A stretch of DNA of 64,000 nt from Tritrichomonas musculus (taxonomy: Eukaryota > Parabasalia > Tritrichomonadida > Tritrichomonadidae). This document shows positions 1 through 10,635 of this stretch, piece after piece; positions within the stretch are counted from its first letter, which is position 1, and each line of letters starts with the position of its first letter. The notes under the pieces were generated by a model. That model searched no databases and was not told the origin of the DNA. It worked only from the letters and a program-made list of their open reading frames with translations. The position numbers were made by a program, and so were the translations under genes. The stretch spans positions 1,116,001 to 1,180,000 of the forward strand of contig JAPFFF010000005.1 in assembly GCA_039105265.1 (NCBI GenBank), in the 5' to 3' direction.

Positions 1-1
1 T

Positions 2-235
2 TCAACAATGAGATTGAATTCAGTAAAAACAACTTTCAAAGTGATTGATTTAGCAGAATTGCTTACATCTGAAGCGGATTCTGCACTTGAAACCGACGAG
101 GAGCTTGTTAAATCATCTTTTTTGGTTAAAATTCTTGTTACATGTGCCGTTGTTGAAATTATTGCCCTTGCGATTTTCTTCATTTTGATCCAAAACGAAA
201 GTTTTAGATCCAAAATTTTCGGAGATCCATATTAA
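2..235 (+). CDS. C-terminal end of a single-pass membrane protein (partial)
   Basis: The frame is open from the first bases of the window, so this is probably the 3' end of a gene that begins outside. A methionine at base 8 could also start a 75-aa protein. The visible part has an acidic stretch, then one hydrophobic segment of about 23 residues (residues 41-63, counted from that Met), then a short tail ending KIFGDPY. This is the layout of a type I or tail-anchored protein of the secretory pathway. A Glu inside the membrane segment and a Phe in the short tail recall p24/EMP24 cargo receptors, but the match is weak and the lumenal domain is not in view. The function is therefore unassigned. 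Confidence 0.5.
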   Translation, partial: STMRLNSVKTTFKVIDLAELLTSEADSALETDEELVKSSFLVKILVTCAVVEIIALAIFFILIQNESFRSKIFGDPY

Positions 236-543
236 TTATTATTTATACTTGATTATTTTAAAATTACTTTCTAAACAAACTTTATTATACAGATATGACT
301 ATAGTTAAATCAATAATTAATTTTAAATATTAAAAAATTAAATCATATTTAGTTTAAAAGTAAACTAAAAAAAAATAAAAATCATTCATGCAAGTATATA
401 AAAGATATGCTTTATAATCTATATAATAATAAGTGATATGCTTATAATGAATCCTATATTGTTTATCATTGGGGAAAGATTATTTGTGAGGTATAATATG
501 TTGAGGGATCAGTAATAAAATTTACTTCAAAGTAATATGAAAA
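236..543. other. intergenic spacer between convergent genes
   Basis: A+T-rich spacer between the stops of two genes that converge on it. I see no ORF, repeat pair or RNA gene in it. Confidence 0.5.
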
Positions 544-1713
544 TTACATTGGATCTGCTTCATAAGCAAAGCTTTCGACTAATCCTTGATTTGAACCTAA
601 CAAAATTTTAATCATGCCATTTTCTCCCCATTCATCTCCTCTGTTATCAACACCAATCCAATATTGATTACTTGATTGAAGGTTTTGAGATTCGAGGTCA
701 TCATCATAATAATCGTTATCATGAACATCACCATAAAAAATATCATGCTCAACAAATTCACGATTTAAATGAACATTATAATTATGAATTTTCCGATTGA
801 AATTGATTCCATCAAATGAATGAATAGTCCCCCATCCAATAAGTTCAATTGTATAATCACCAGCTTCAGTTGTTTGAGAAATTGAAGATATGTATATTCC
901 ATTTTTGTAATTTTTAAAATGATTATCAGTTGCAATTGTTACTGTAATTGGTCCTCTTTCATAAATGGCCCTTTTCATTTCTGCAACTGTTTTGAGTCTT
1001 CTTGTTGAATTAGCTTTTGTTCTGTATAAATTGAATGGGTTTTCTTCATTTTGGCACTTTGTGCAAAATGAATAATAATTTTGATTGGAATTTTCGTTTT
1101 TTTGTTCATTTTTTTCATTTCGTTTCGCCATATAATCATGAAAATTCCCAAATTCATTTCTTTCTTTTTTGCTCTTTTTGAAATATTTATTGATTAAGCA
1201 ATTGGTAGATTGAATACTTTTATCATCATCAAAATTCTTATCATCAAGGGAAGATTGATAATCGTAGAAAAATTTAGTACTAAAAATATTATTTTCCCAG
1301 TTTTGTTGTTTTTTATCGGTATTTTCATTTAAATTTTTCTTTTGCTTATTCTTGTTATTCTTATTTGTCTGATAGGGATGACAATTTATATCTGGAACTC
1401 CATTTCTTTCAAAAAATTTATACGTTCCAATTTGACAGCTAGAATGGCAAACTTCGTCGATAATGTCGCATTTCACTAAATAAGAAGAAGAAAGGATTAT
1501 CGATTTCCTGAGTTTTCTGCAGAATCGATGGCTAAGGGCCTTAAGAACGGTAAATGCATGAGATGCATTGCAAATTGATATTATATTTCCAAAATCACAT
1601 TCTGGAAATTCTTCTAAAAAATTATATGAGTCTGGTAAATCACTAGTGTTTTGATCTTTCTCTGTTTTGGGAGAAAAACTGCGAAAGTTTAGTAAAAAAA
1701 TGAAAAATATCAT
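544..1713 (-). CDS. cathepsin-B-like pseudoprotease (papain family C1, catalytic triad lost)
   Basis: Papain-family protein of 389 aa. I start it at the first true ATG of the frame (1713); the frame is open further upstream but offers only a TTG. Residues 1-14 form a hydrophobic signal-like segment, so it is probably secreted or lysosomal. Cathepsin B landmarks follow in order: LPDSYNFLEEFPEC, the active-site block ICNASHAF, CHSSCQIGTYKFFERNG with CHPYQ, ERGPITV, IELIGWG and NQYWIGVDNRGDEWGENG. All three catalytic positions are changed: Cys to Ser51, His to Tyr (GDYTIELIGWG) and Asn to Asp (VDNRG). The inhibitory propeptide is missing. Two low-complexity Asn/Lys/Asp-rich insertions, of about 90 and 40 residues, interrupt the domain. 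The frame is otherwise uninterrupted, so this is a pseudoenzyme of the TIN-antigen kind rather than decay. Its role is unknown. Confidence 0.8.
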   Translation of the reverse strand: MIFFIFLLNFRSFSPKTEKDQNTSDLPDSYNFLEEFPECDFGNIISICNASHAFTVLKALSHRFCRKLRKSIILSSSYLVKCDIIDEVCHSSCQIGTYKFFERNGVPDINCHPYQTNKNNKNKQKKNLNENTDKKQQNWENNIFSTKFFYDYQSSLDDKNFDDDKSIQSTNCLINKYFKKSKKERNEFGNFHDYMAKRNEKNEQKNENSNQNYYSFCTKCQNEENPFNLYRTKANSTRRLKTVAEMKRAIYERGPITVTIATDNHFKNYKNGIYISSISQTTEAGDYTIELIGWGTIHSFDGINFNRKIHNYNVHLNREFVEHDIFYGDVHDNDYYDDDLESQNLQSSNQYWIGVDNRGDEWGENGMIKILLGSNQGLVESFAYEADPM

Positions 1714-1729
1714 TAAATCTATTTCATTG

Positions 1730-1735
1730 AAATGA
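1730..1735 (-). promoter_or_regulatory. initiator-like TCATTT before the pseudoprotease gene
   Basis: TCATTT matches the trichomonad initiator TCAYW, with its A about 20 nt before the ATG at 1713. A three-codon upstream ORF lies between them. This favours the internal ATG as the real start. Confidence 0.4.
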
Positions 1736-2250
1736 ACTTTGAAAGAGTTCACTTTTTGAGAGTAAAGATTCAATATATATGGGATTTTTAATAATCTGCT
1801 TTAATGAGTATATTCATCATTACATTGTAGAAGAAAGGTGGTTTGAAATTTTAAATTGAAAAGGTAAATTTCATAATGTCATTGCACTCTAATTCTCTTG
1901 CAAAATCATATTATATAAACATAAAATTTTATAATTTATATTTATAGAGTATAAACTATAAAATATTTTAAAATCTTTCGGTTCATTTTGAAGATATTAT
2001 AATTTATTTCATTCGCATTACTCTTTCAAAAAGTTTTTAATAAAAAAATAATTCAATTTTTGATAATTATCAAAAAGTTTTGCCCTTTATCTAAAATTTG
2101 AATAATTTTTCATTACTTAAAAAATACTATTTTCGCAATAATAATAATAAAATTTCAAAGTATTTCTTTTGTTTATTTTAATATAAAAATGAATATATAA
2201 TGTATTGCAATAATAATATATTTTCGGTAAATATATAATATTTCCAATTA
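1736..2250. other. A+T-rich upstream spacer
   Basis: No ORF or repeat pair seen between the pseudoprotease promoter and the first MITE. Confidence 0.4.
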
Positions 2251-2258
2251 TTTAATAA

Positions 2259-2736
2259 TAGACTTGTTATTCTCCGATTCTCGAGATCGATAATTGATTG
2301 ACTTTTTGATATCGATACATAAATATACACAGATTCTCGAGATCGATTTCAGAGATCGAGAATTTTTTTTCTCAGCTTTTGATATCAGAATTTTCAATTA
2401 AACTTTTTGATAAAAATATGATCGTATTTTAATCTCAAATATTTCATAAAAAAGAATGTATTTTTTGATTTTAATCTTAAAATAAACATCAATACATTCT
2501 ATTATTTATTTTTAAATATTATAAAATCACAAATACCAATTATAAAAAAAGATAAATCTGTTTGAGATCTCGAGATCTCGGTAATTGATATCAAATTTAA
2601 AATTATTTTTATATCACATTTCATACCTGATATCTTGATAATCGATAATCTCGATATCAGATTTTTAAACTGATAATCGAGTATCAGATGCAAAAAAGTG
2701 ACGTTTTTGATATCGATTCTCAAAATAACAAGTCTA
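2259..2736. mobile_element. ~480-bp MITE, copy 1 (8-bp TSD)
   Basis: Non-autonomous element with ends TAGACTTGTTATT and AATAACAAGTCTA. It is flanked by TTTAATAA (2251-2258) and TTTAATGA (2737-2744), an 8-bp TSD with one mismatch. The interior is dense in short palindromes built from GATATC, ATCGAT, CTCGAG and AGATCT. It has no coding capacity; the reading frame inside it is incidental. The 8-bp TSD points to hAT-like or P-like mobilisation. Other copies are at 6045-6524 and 24979-25457. Confidence 0.85.
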
Positions 2737-2744
2737 TTTAATGA

Positions 2745-3500
2745 ATACACCGATATTTTGATGTAAAGCTGATAAATATTTGCCTAACATGACATATAAA
2801 TAGTTCACTTACACGAAAAGTTTATTCTCATCCAAATAAAATGAAAAATTGATACTTAGTTATAAAAATCAACTTTTTCTCGAATCTAGTTCGTTTTGTG
2901 ACCTCTTTTTTCTCAAATATAACATGTTATTATTAGTTATCTGTATTGATTTCATATAGCACATCCTAAAAAATCAACGTTCATTATCTCAATTTTATAT
3001 CTTGCGGGATTTGTAACTTAATGCAATATAATAATATTTTAGATCTTGTGAAATGTTTATTTTCATCAATTTTCAAAAATATGCATTCTTATTCAAAATG
3101 AACAGTATATTCCATATCATATTCATATAAGTAGCCAACAACTGCAAACAACTAATACTCAACAAGTCGATTTTCTTAATATACTAGTGATACAAATGCT
3201 CTATCTTCAAAAAACACATATGATTATAGAGTTAAAGTGTTCAAGTTAATGGTATGCTAGTTGAATAAAGAACTTTAACAAGTTAAAAAGAAAAATAAAA
3301 GTATTTTATATGTATCAAGCACTTTAATATCATGTTTAACAAGCTTATTTTATTATCTTAAAAATGAATACGTTATAAAATGTCAATATAATTCTTATGA
3401 ATCAACATGAACTAAAAATCCAGCTCACTCGTGATGAACTTCCCAAAAAGAAATGGAAGAGTAAATGCATGTTAAGTTTGGTCAGAAAATTATTTACAAA
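2745..3500. other. gene-free stretch
   Basis: A+T-rich sequence without convincing ORFs or paired repeats. It may include the unrecognisable 5' end of the decayed mariner that follows. Confidence 0.3.
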
Positions 3501-3539
3501 TGATTCTCTCTTACAAAGATAGTGAAAGAGAAAAAATTA

Positions 3540-4690
3540 AATTAAAAGCAAAGTCAAAAACCAGATGAACAATTGATTTCAAGAATTCTCTAAAACCTTG
3601 AAGAAGATCCTTATGTTTCCAAGAGGGAAATAGTAGAAATTTTAAAAGAAAATAAATAACATTTTGGCGACATCTTAAAAGAAAGCTGCGAAGAGTATTC
3701 TTGTATTCAAAAAGCTCAAAAGTTGAGAAAAACCAAAGAACTTTTTGTAATATATTAAAGGTGTTAAAAAGGTTCATAATTTAGCGTTGTGACATTTGAG
3801 TAGTCTTTTTTTATTCTAGATGATCTAATTGGATACAGCTTTTTCAAAAAAAGGCATATGATCATATAGGTGCATCGCTTCTTCCTTGTATTATCCCAAA
3901 ATGAATGGATCAAAAATATTCGTCCGAAAATACATGATTACAATCATCTTCCCAAATGTACATCGTGGTATGATTCATATTATTTCATATTAAATATTAT
4001 TCTATCATTGAATTCAATGAAAAACCACTTTTTTTCCTACTAAAACAAGGGTAGACATTTCATAATAAGACATAATCTATCTACACGTGTTCAACATTAT
4101 GAAAAGTGTGAACAAATTATAAAGATCAGATCAAAGGATGTTCATACATTAACCCAATTTTAATGTGCTACTGCACCATCTTATACAGTTGGAAGTCAGA
4201 ACTTTAATTCTTTTAACGAGCAAGCCAATCGAATTAAGAAAAGGATAAATCAAAGTGTTACTGTTGAACCAAGACAATATTCAGTTGTACATTTGGAAGG
4301 GGATTGTGTCATCGATGATTTACCTTTTTCTCCTCAAAAGATTGCACAGTATTTTTTAAATGTAAGTGGTTTTAATGTTGACTTATTTTGTGAAAATATG
4401 AATTCAATCCCATTTTTGTTATCAGAATTTCTTGAGCAATTATTCTCCTCAAAAGACAAGATTCAGCTTATTCGCTTGATTTAGTTCCTTCTGACTTTTA
4501 CCTCTTTGGCAAAATAAAACATTATTTGCATAGAAAAGAGTTTGAGTCAGAGGAAGAGCTTTTTAAAACAATTATCGAGATTTTGAATTGCATTTCAAAA
4601 TGGTTGTGAATACATTGACTTAGAAATCAACCCTTTGATCATTATTTAAAGATTCTTCAGAAAGAGATAATATTAGGAGTGTAAAAGGAG
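3540..4690 (+). pseudogene. decayed mariner transposase
   Basis: Pieces of a mariner-type transposase can be read on this strand in several frames. Near 3590-3660 a helix-turn-helix-like stretch reads EEDPYVSKREIVEILKENK, followed in another frame by TFWRHLKRKLRR. Near 4460-4600 the mariner C-terminal signature survives as YSLDLVPSDFYLFGKIKHYL, with KEFESEEELFKTIIE after it; in the family the motif is YSPDLAPSDFYLF with the last catalytic Asp. Many stops and frame changes lie between these, so the gene is long dead. I could not find its inverted repeats. Confidence 0.7.
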
Positions 4691-4906
4691 TAAAATATGA
4701 ACAAATTGGAAACATTTCTAAATTTAAGAGTTAGTCAAAATTTTTCAATGAAAATAATTTGAGAGGAAGATCATCGTGCATTTTGGTAATGCAAGAACGA
4801 TCCTAAATTTCAGTTGGCAGATTTAAAATTTCTTTCAAATTGGAATTTAATTGAATACGTTCAGAATCCTTTTGTAATAAACGGACATTGTGTGTTAACT
4901 GTTTAT

Positions 4907-4938
4907 AGCGACCCCGTTTAAATTATATGCAACGGGTC
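4907..4938. repeat. short inverted repeat at the broken end of a transposase gene
   Basis: AGCGACCCCGTT and AACGGGTCGCT face each other across 9-12 bases. One arm is the codons for the DP-L motif of the neighbouring transposase; the other is its inverted copy. It marks the point where the gene is cut off, as expected of a fold-back repair event. Confidence 0.5.
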
Positions 4939-5766
4939 GCTGATATATAAATTATTAACAAAATTTTTGATTAGTCTTTCTTTGTGAGGATTCCATCTAT
5001 TAACATTTTTTGTGATTAATTTATGATATGATGGATCTCCGTCTGACGCAAAAGAAAAAACTGAAAAATTATTTTCACTTAACTTTTTTGATATAGTAAA
5101 TAAAGTGTCAATTTGTTTTTGACTAGCTTTTCCAGAAGTAACTGCTTGAACGTATACAGTGAAACATTTATAATATGAATTAATTGGTTGGAATTGATAC
5201 AAAAAAGCGCTATTAATTGTAATATTTTTTAATTTTTTTACAAGTTCTTCTTGTTCATTCACGACTTTTTTTACTTTTAATAAATCTTCTGAACTTAATA
5301 TTAATTTACCAATGATGCCTGAAATGTTTCCCATATTATCAATCTTGATATAAGGATCAAGTGATAATGCATCTACAGCAAGAACTCCTTGAATTTTTAT
5401 TGAATTATTAATCTCATTTTCTTCTCTATAATTTTCACAAATTTCATTCAAATTATCTAAACTGATTTTTTCTGGATTTAATTTGGTTTGTTGTTTCATA
5501 TATGTCGTTAATGCATTATAATGAGGTAGTAGTAAACTATTTGATAAATAAATGTAGCTTGGAAATGGTTCTGGAATAGAATGAGGCTGGCCTTTAAAAA
5601 ATGGATTTAATGGACATGGGGATCGACTATTGTGATTAAAAAGTTTTTCTTTCATTTCTTGATTTTGATGCTCTTTTTTCCCAAGTCTTAATACCAATCC
5701 ATGCTCTTTTACCTTTGTTTTAGTTTGCTGCCTTTTTTTCTCGCGCAGATCAATCAAAGAAGTCAT
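4918..5766 (-). pseudogene. N-terminal half of a DDE transposase related to the one at 22005-23909
   Basis: An open frame of 282 aa from an ATG at 5766. It aligns along nearly all of its length with residues about 40-300 of the intact transposase at 22005-23909. Shared blocks include KI.GVLAVDA (first catalytic Asp), LKNITINSAF.YQFQP, TSGKA and FASDGD (second Asp), and it stops inside the DPLH motif. The last third, with the ALEHHF block, is missing. The frame ends in a short inverted repeat, so the loss looks like one rearrangement and not slow decay. The matching element ends were not found nearby. Confidence 0.75.
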
Positions 5767-6044
5767 CAATTATAATAATAAAAACATTTTAAATATTTTA
5801 ACGTCTCTTATTTACGTTACATTAACATCTTTTATCTTTTAACATCTTTATTCATAAAATATTAACGTTTTTTTTTTCCATAAAAAATATCTTTTTTAAT
5901 AATCTGTAGATAAATAAATTAAAATATTTTAATTTATATATAAAATATTAAAAATTAAAAATGTTGAAAAAGTAGGATTGAAAAAAACTTAGTATAATTA
6001 AAGATAAATATATATATTCAATTACTTTAGTTTTTACTCTCAAG

Positions 6045-6524
6045 TAGACTTGTTATTCTCCGATTCTCGAGATCGATAATTGATTGACTTTTTGATATCG
6101 ATACATAAATATACACAGATTCTCGAGATCGATTTCAGAGATCGAAAATTTTTTTTTCTCAGCTTTTGATATCAGAATTTTCAATTAAACTTTTTGATAA
6201 ATATATGATCGTATTTTAATCTCAAATATTTCATAAAAAAAGATTGTATTTTTTGATTTTAATCTTAAAATAAACATCAATACATTATATTATATATTTT
6301 TAAATATTATAAAATCACAAATACCAATTAAAAAAAAAAATAAATCTGTTTGAGATCTCGAGATCTCGGTAATTGATATCAAGTTTACAATTATTTTTAT
6401 ATCACATTTCATACCTGATATCTTGATAATCGATAATCTCGATATCAGATTTGTAAACTGATAATCGAGTATCAGATGCAAAAAAGTGACGTTTTTGATA
6501 TCGATTCTCAAAATAACAAGTCTA
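6045..6524. mobile_element. ~480-bp MITE, copy 2 (8-bp TSD)
   Basis: Second copy of the 2259-2736 element, flanked by perfect 8-bp repeats CTCTCAAG (6037-6044 and 6525-6532). Very similar in sequence to copy 1, so fairly young. Confidence 0.9.
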
Positions 6525-6677
6525 CTCTCAAGAGAATAAAAAAGATCGATTATTTTAATTCCAAAAATGAAAATGATTAAATTAATTAATAATTAAAGTT
6601 AAACACAATAAAATAAAAAAAATTAGCTTAAAAATTACACTTTTTTTAATTAATACCAGTATAAAATTATTTTAATT

Positions 6678-7059
6678 TATTGTAAGAGAAAATGTGCTTA
6701 TAAACCCACAAAAAGTTTAACTTTTTCTTTATATAAAAGTCCACATAAACAAAATTTGAAACAAAAAAAAATATTTTCAATAGTTAAAAAAATAATTATA
6801 TTTTAATCTTTTTATGGTACATAATTTTTACCGATACTTACCGCCATCCGCGGGGTCTCGACTCGGCTTCGCCTCGCTCGACGCCCGCTAGGCGGTATGT
6901 AGTCTCGGTAAAAATTATGTAAAAATATAAAAAGATTAAAAATTAATATTTTTATACATATGAAAATATTTTTTTTTGTTTCAATTTTGTTTATACGACT
7001 TTATAAATAAAGAAAAAGTTAAACTTTTTGTGGGTTTATAAGCACATTTTCTCTTATTA
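6678..7059. mobile_element. foldback element X, copy 1, with G+C-rich core
   Basis: A 384-bp element that folds on itself almost end to end. The outer arms begin TATTGTAAGAGAAAATGTGC and their inverted copy ends at 7059, with the last two bases (TA) displaced to 9475-9476 by element Y. The centre (about 6832-6910) is a G+C-rich hairpin, ACCGCC...GGCGGT, in an otherwise A+T-rich element. The flanks AAATTATTTTAATT (6664-6677 and 9477-9490) form a 14-bp TSD once Y is ignored. I could see no difference from copy 2 (27982-28365). No coding capacity. Confidence 0.85.
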
Positions 7060-7906
7060 CCCGTTTTTTGCATACCGTGCTCTCAATTTTCCGGGGGAAT
7101 TTTTGACATTAAAAATTGAATAAATTTCTCAGAAAATAAAAAAGAAAATTCTGAAGAAAAAATAAAAAAATACTCAAATAAGTGACAATTCTTTTTTTCG
7201 ACTCAGAAATCTTTGAAAAAGTATAGAAAAAAAAGACGTTTATCGAAATATACGTTTAAATACGTTTTTTGAAGGAAAAAATCGTTCATTTCCAGCAATA
7301 GGCATAAGTTGATGAAAGGATATTTTGGCCATAAAATCAGTACATGCTGCTACTTCAATTCATGATGCTCTTTTGAATTTTTAGAAAAAATGATATTTTG
7401 TTTTTTTGATAATAATTCAATAACTTTTATGAAAAGCAAATATAAGACTTGCATCAGATTTTGGAAGACATTCTCTACAAAAGCTATTATTCAGGTTATC
7501 CACCATTTTTTGTTTTATTCAAAAAGTTTTCATTAATCATTGATTATTCTACTTTTTAAGAAAACCTACTTTATTTCGACTGTTTCCTCTTTGATAAAAT
7601 AATCACACATATAATTCTGAATACGAAAATGTAATTAGCTCGTATAGCTCCTTTTATCTTTATCTATTATATCAAAAATTCTCAACCATATAAATGGTAT
7701 TCATCATTTATTTCAGATCGATTAGATAGTATATATGATAAAGTCTTGATTTGTCTAATTTTCAATAAATTGGTTTTCGACATCAGAGTATTGTAATTTT
7801 GAAATTCATGATTATTTAAAATTCTAATCATATAACACATAAAATCAAGCACAATGGAAATTATTATTTACATGAAATATTTTTATTATACAAAAATAAT
7901 GTTTAA

Positions 7907-8236
7907 GGGACCACTATCATATTTTTTTGTAAACATTTCAATATTGAGAAAACTCATAGAAAAGAAAATTCAATAGTTGTTGTCTCGGAAAAAGTTTAAA
8001 ACTTTAAAATTTCACCATTCCGATCATTTTTGTAAAATTTTTACTCCTTTCAACTTTTAAATTTTTATTGAAAAAAGGGAATAGGCTTAAAAGAAGAATA
8101 GAAATAAATGATATGTAATTTATATAATTTATATATACCAAAATATAGCAAAAATACTCAAGAAATAATTTTTTTTAAGTCAATTAATTTTGTGATAACT
8201 CATAGAATTTTTAACATAGAATTTGATAGTGGTCCC
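7907..8236. mobile_element. 330-bp TTAA-flanked MITE inside Y
   Basis: The TIR GGGACCACTATCA at both ends is flanked by TTAA (7903-7906 and 8237-8240), the target preferred by piggyBac and Kolobok transposases. No ORF. Confidence 0.75.
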
Positions 8237-8493
8237 TTAAGATAAATTATTACTTATAAAAAAAGAATTTTTTGTTCTTTTATAATAAAAAAGTTAAGGC
8301 AAAATTATAGTTTAAATAAATTATTACTTTGAATATGCAAACTGAGAACAATCACATAATTCATTTGGTTGAAAATATTGCTGAATTATAAAAAAAAAAC
8401 TATTTAATATATTTTGCTTTGATCTTGGTGTATTTGCAAATGCTGTAGTTTGAATTTGTGTATTTTTGGAGATGCTGCGTTAGATTGTTTTTT

Positions 8494-8680
8494 GTATGCT
8501 TTTTGGTGTAAAGAACTTTTTGAAATTAATTTTCCAAACGTTTTGTATGCTCTTTGGTGTAAAGAACTTTTTGAAATTTATTTTCCCAAACGTTTTGTAT
8601 GCTTTTTGGTGTAAAGAACTTTTTGAAATTTATTTTCCCAAACTTTTTGTATGCTTTTTGGTGTATTAAACTTTTTGAAC
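8494..8680. repeat. 52-bp tandem repeat, about 3.6 units
   Basis: Units begin GTATGCTTTTTGGTGTAAAG and include AACTTTTTGAAATT. The 77-codon frame on the other strand here is a by-product of the repeat. Confidence 0.8.
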
Positions 8681-8694
8681 TAATTTCATTAAAT

Positions 8695-8926
8695 AATGCT
8701 AGTTTTGTAAGAAAGTAAGCAGTTGCAAGATAACATAAGTAAAACTGAGCAAAACGCAAGCATTATAAGTTAGAAATTGAAGATTGAAAAGCATGAGAGA
8801 TAATCTTCTCAATGCTAGTTTTGTAAGAAAGTAAGCAGTTGCAAGATAACATAAGTAAAACTGAGCAAAACGCAAGCATTATAAGTTAGAAATTGAAGAT
8901 TGAAAAGCATGAGAGATAATCTTCTC
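8695..8926. repeat. 116-bp perfect tandem duplication
   Basis: Two adjoining 116-bp units starting AATGCTAGTTTTG, with no difference that I can see; hence recent. Confidence 0.85.
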
Positions 8927-9490
8927 AAAGATAATTTGTTTGAATTTCATAAAAAGATAAGGAAGAACCAATTAGACTAAGTAAATCTTGTAGAAAACAA
9001 ATAAAATTGAGTACGTGCTAGCACGGGCAAAATTAGAAGTTTTTGGAGAATCTGTTTTATTTCCTTTATTTATTTGTCACTTTTTTAATCGACCAACTAT
9101 AGGGATTTACGAAATCTTTAAAATATCAATTTTTTATTTATAAGTGGCAATACTTATTCAAATTTATAGTATAAATATTATTATTAATTTTGAAACAAAA
9201 GATTTTTTTAAAAAAATAATTAAATAGCCATATGGATTTTTATAAGTAAATATATTTGCTTTTCTAATCTAATGAATATTTATTAACAAATTTTTAACAA
9301 AAAATATTTGTTAATATAATAAAATTATGAAGATATGAATGAAAAAAATCTGGAGAAAACAATTCAAAGGTGACAAAACATATTTTGAAAAAAAATATTC
9401 AATAAATATCGACCATTTATAAGTGTCAAAAATTCCCCCGGAAAATTGAGAGCACGGTATGCAAAAAACGGGTATAAAATTATTTTAATT

Positions 9491-9919
9491 GATATTTTAA
9501 ATTTGAATTGAAAATAAATAATTATTATTTTAGCAATATCTCAAAATCACGCAATAAATTTATAATATTTTAATATTATTAAGAATATCATTATGCGACT
9601 ATTCTTATATTTCCATCAATTAATTTTTTATAAGAGGAATTTTTGGATTGCTGATTACAAATAATAATACTATTATTCTCAATAAAAACAAACTCTCATA
9701 AAAAAATGTATAAACCAAACAGATAGTATAAGTGAAGTGATAAAATATTCATTGTTATAATCAAAAAATAACATCTTTGAGAAGCAGATATTAAAATATA
9801 ACATTTCATCGAAAAGTGGTGGAAAAGAAAATGAAATATACCTTTTAAACAAATATTATTAATATAATTATTTTACCAAGTTTGAAATCAAAAACATTAT
9901 TTGTTGTTGAAATAAAAAC
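9491..9919. other. gene-free stretch
   Basis: A+T-rich spacer between element X/Y and the next element. No ORF or paired repeat seen. Confidence 0.4.
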
Positions 9920-10491
9920 GATTTTATAAAGGTAGGTCAACTCACCTATATAGATGAAAAATGATTTCTAGTGGATTTTACTGCTTGGTTTTTATAACAT
10001 ATATTCTATATAAAAAATCATTAATTTTCCACCGACAACGAAAAAATAATTTTAATCATATAAAGAAAAATTTAAAATATTTATTTCGGAGCGCATTAAT
10101 TTCCTAAAAATTGAATAGGTAAAAATTGAATAGAATAAAAAAAAAACATTTACACTTATCTCTGAATTAACAAAATATAAATCTTATAAATAAGCAATAT
10201 TATATTATATAAAATATGTAGAAAATAATAATTAATTTGTTAAAAAAATTAAAGAAAAACAATTTCATCATATATATCTTAATATTTTATTATATTTTCA
10301 GGAAATATGCTCAATATTAAAGATTTCTTTGATTTATTACTTAAAAGGCTGCAGATTATGATCATTTACGTGACTGTTTCGATTTTTTATCAATTTAATT
10401 TTACCGGACTTGCCCGGATTTTCAATTTACCTGACTTTATTGCTCAATTCAAAATACATAATTTTATAATAAGTTTATTTTTTATTTAGCA

Positions 10492-10635
10492 TTATTTCAT
10501 CGTCATATAATCAGAATAGAATGTAGGTGATAGCTTGTTATTAGGTGGAATAATACTTAAAAATTTTCTACGTAAATTCAAGTTTTCTTCTTTTAAACGC
10601 TCAATTTCATCTGCTAAATTATGCATTTTTTCCAT
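10492..10635 (-). CDS. small leucine-heptad ORF inside the 9928-14493 element
   Basis: An ORF of 47 aa with ATG at 10635 and stop at 10492-10494. It contains ADEIERLKEENLNLRRKF, a leucine/charged heptad pattern like a short coiled coil or bZIP tail, and ends SDYMTMK. The codons look protein-like compared with the surrounding poly-A/T sequence. It could be an accessory protein of the element or a captured gene end. No family is recognised. Confidence 0.35.
   Translation of the reverse strand: MEKMHNLADEIERLKEENLNLRRKFLSIIPPNNKLSPTFYSDYMTMK

Larger units (their letters stand above)
7060..9472. mobile_element. element Y, TA-inserting, ~49-bp TIRs, non-autonomous
   Basis: The TIRs start CCCGTTTTTTGCATACCGTG and match for about 49 bp at both ends. 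TA flanks each side (7058-7059 and 9473-9474), as for Tc1/mariner. It inserted into the final TA of element X. It contains no transposase, only a TTAA-flanked MITE and two tandem repeats. It is presumably moved by a transposase encoded elsewhere. Confidence 0.85.

Noticed and set aside
8526-8759. 77-codon ORF on the minus strand
   Set aside because: Produced by the 52-bp tandem repeat and the adjacent duplication; non-ATG-type composition with no known domain.
10307-10489. 60-codon plus-strand ORF in the 9928-14493 element
   Set aside because: Hydrophobic run from A/T-rich DNA, opposite to the transposase strand, no motif.
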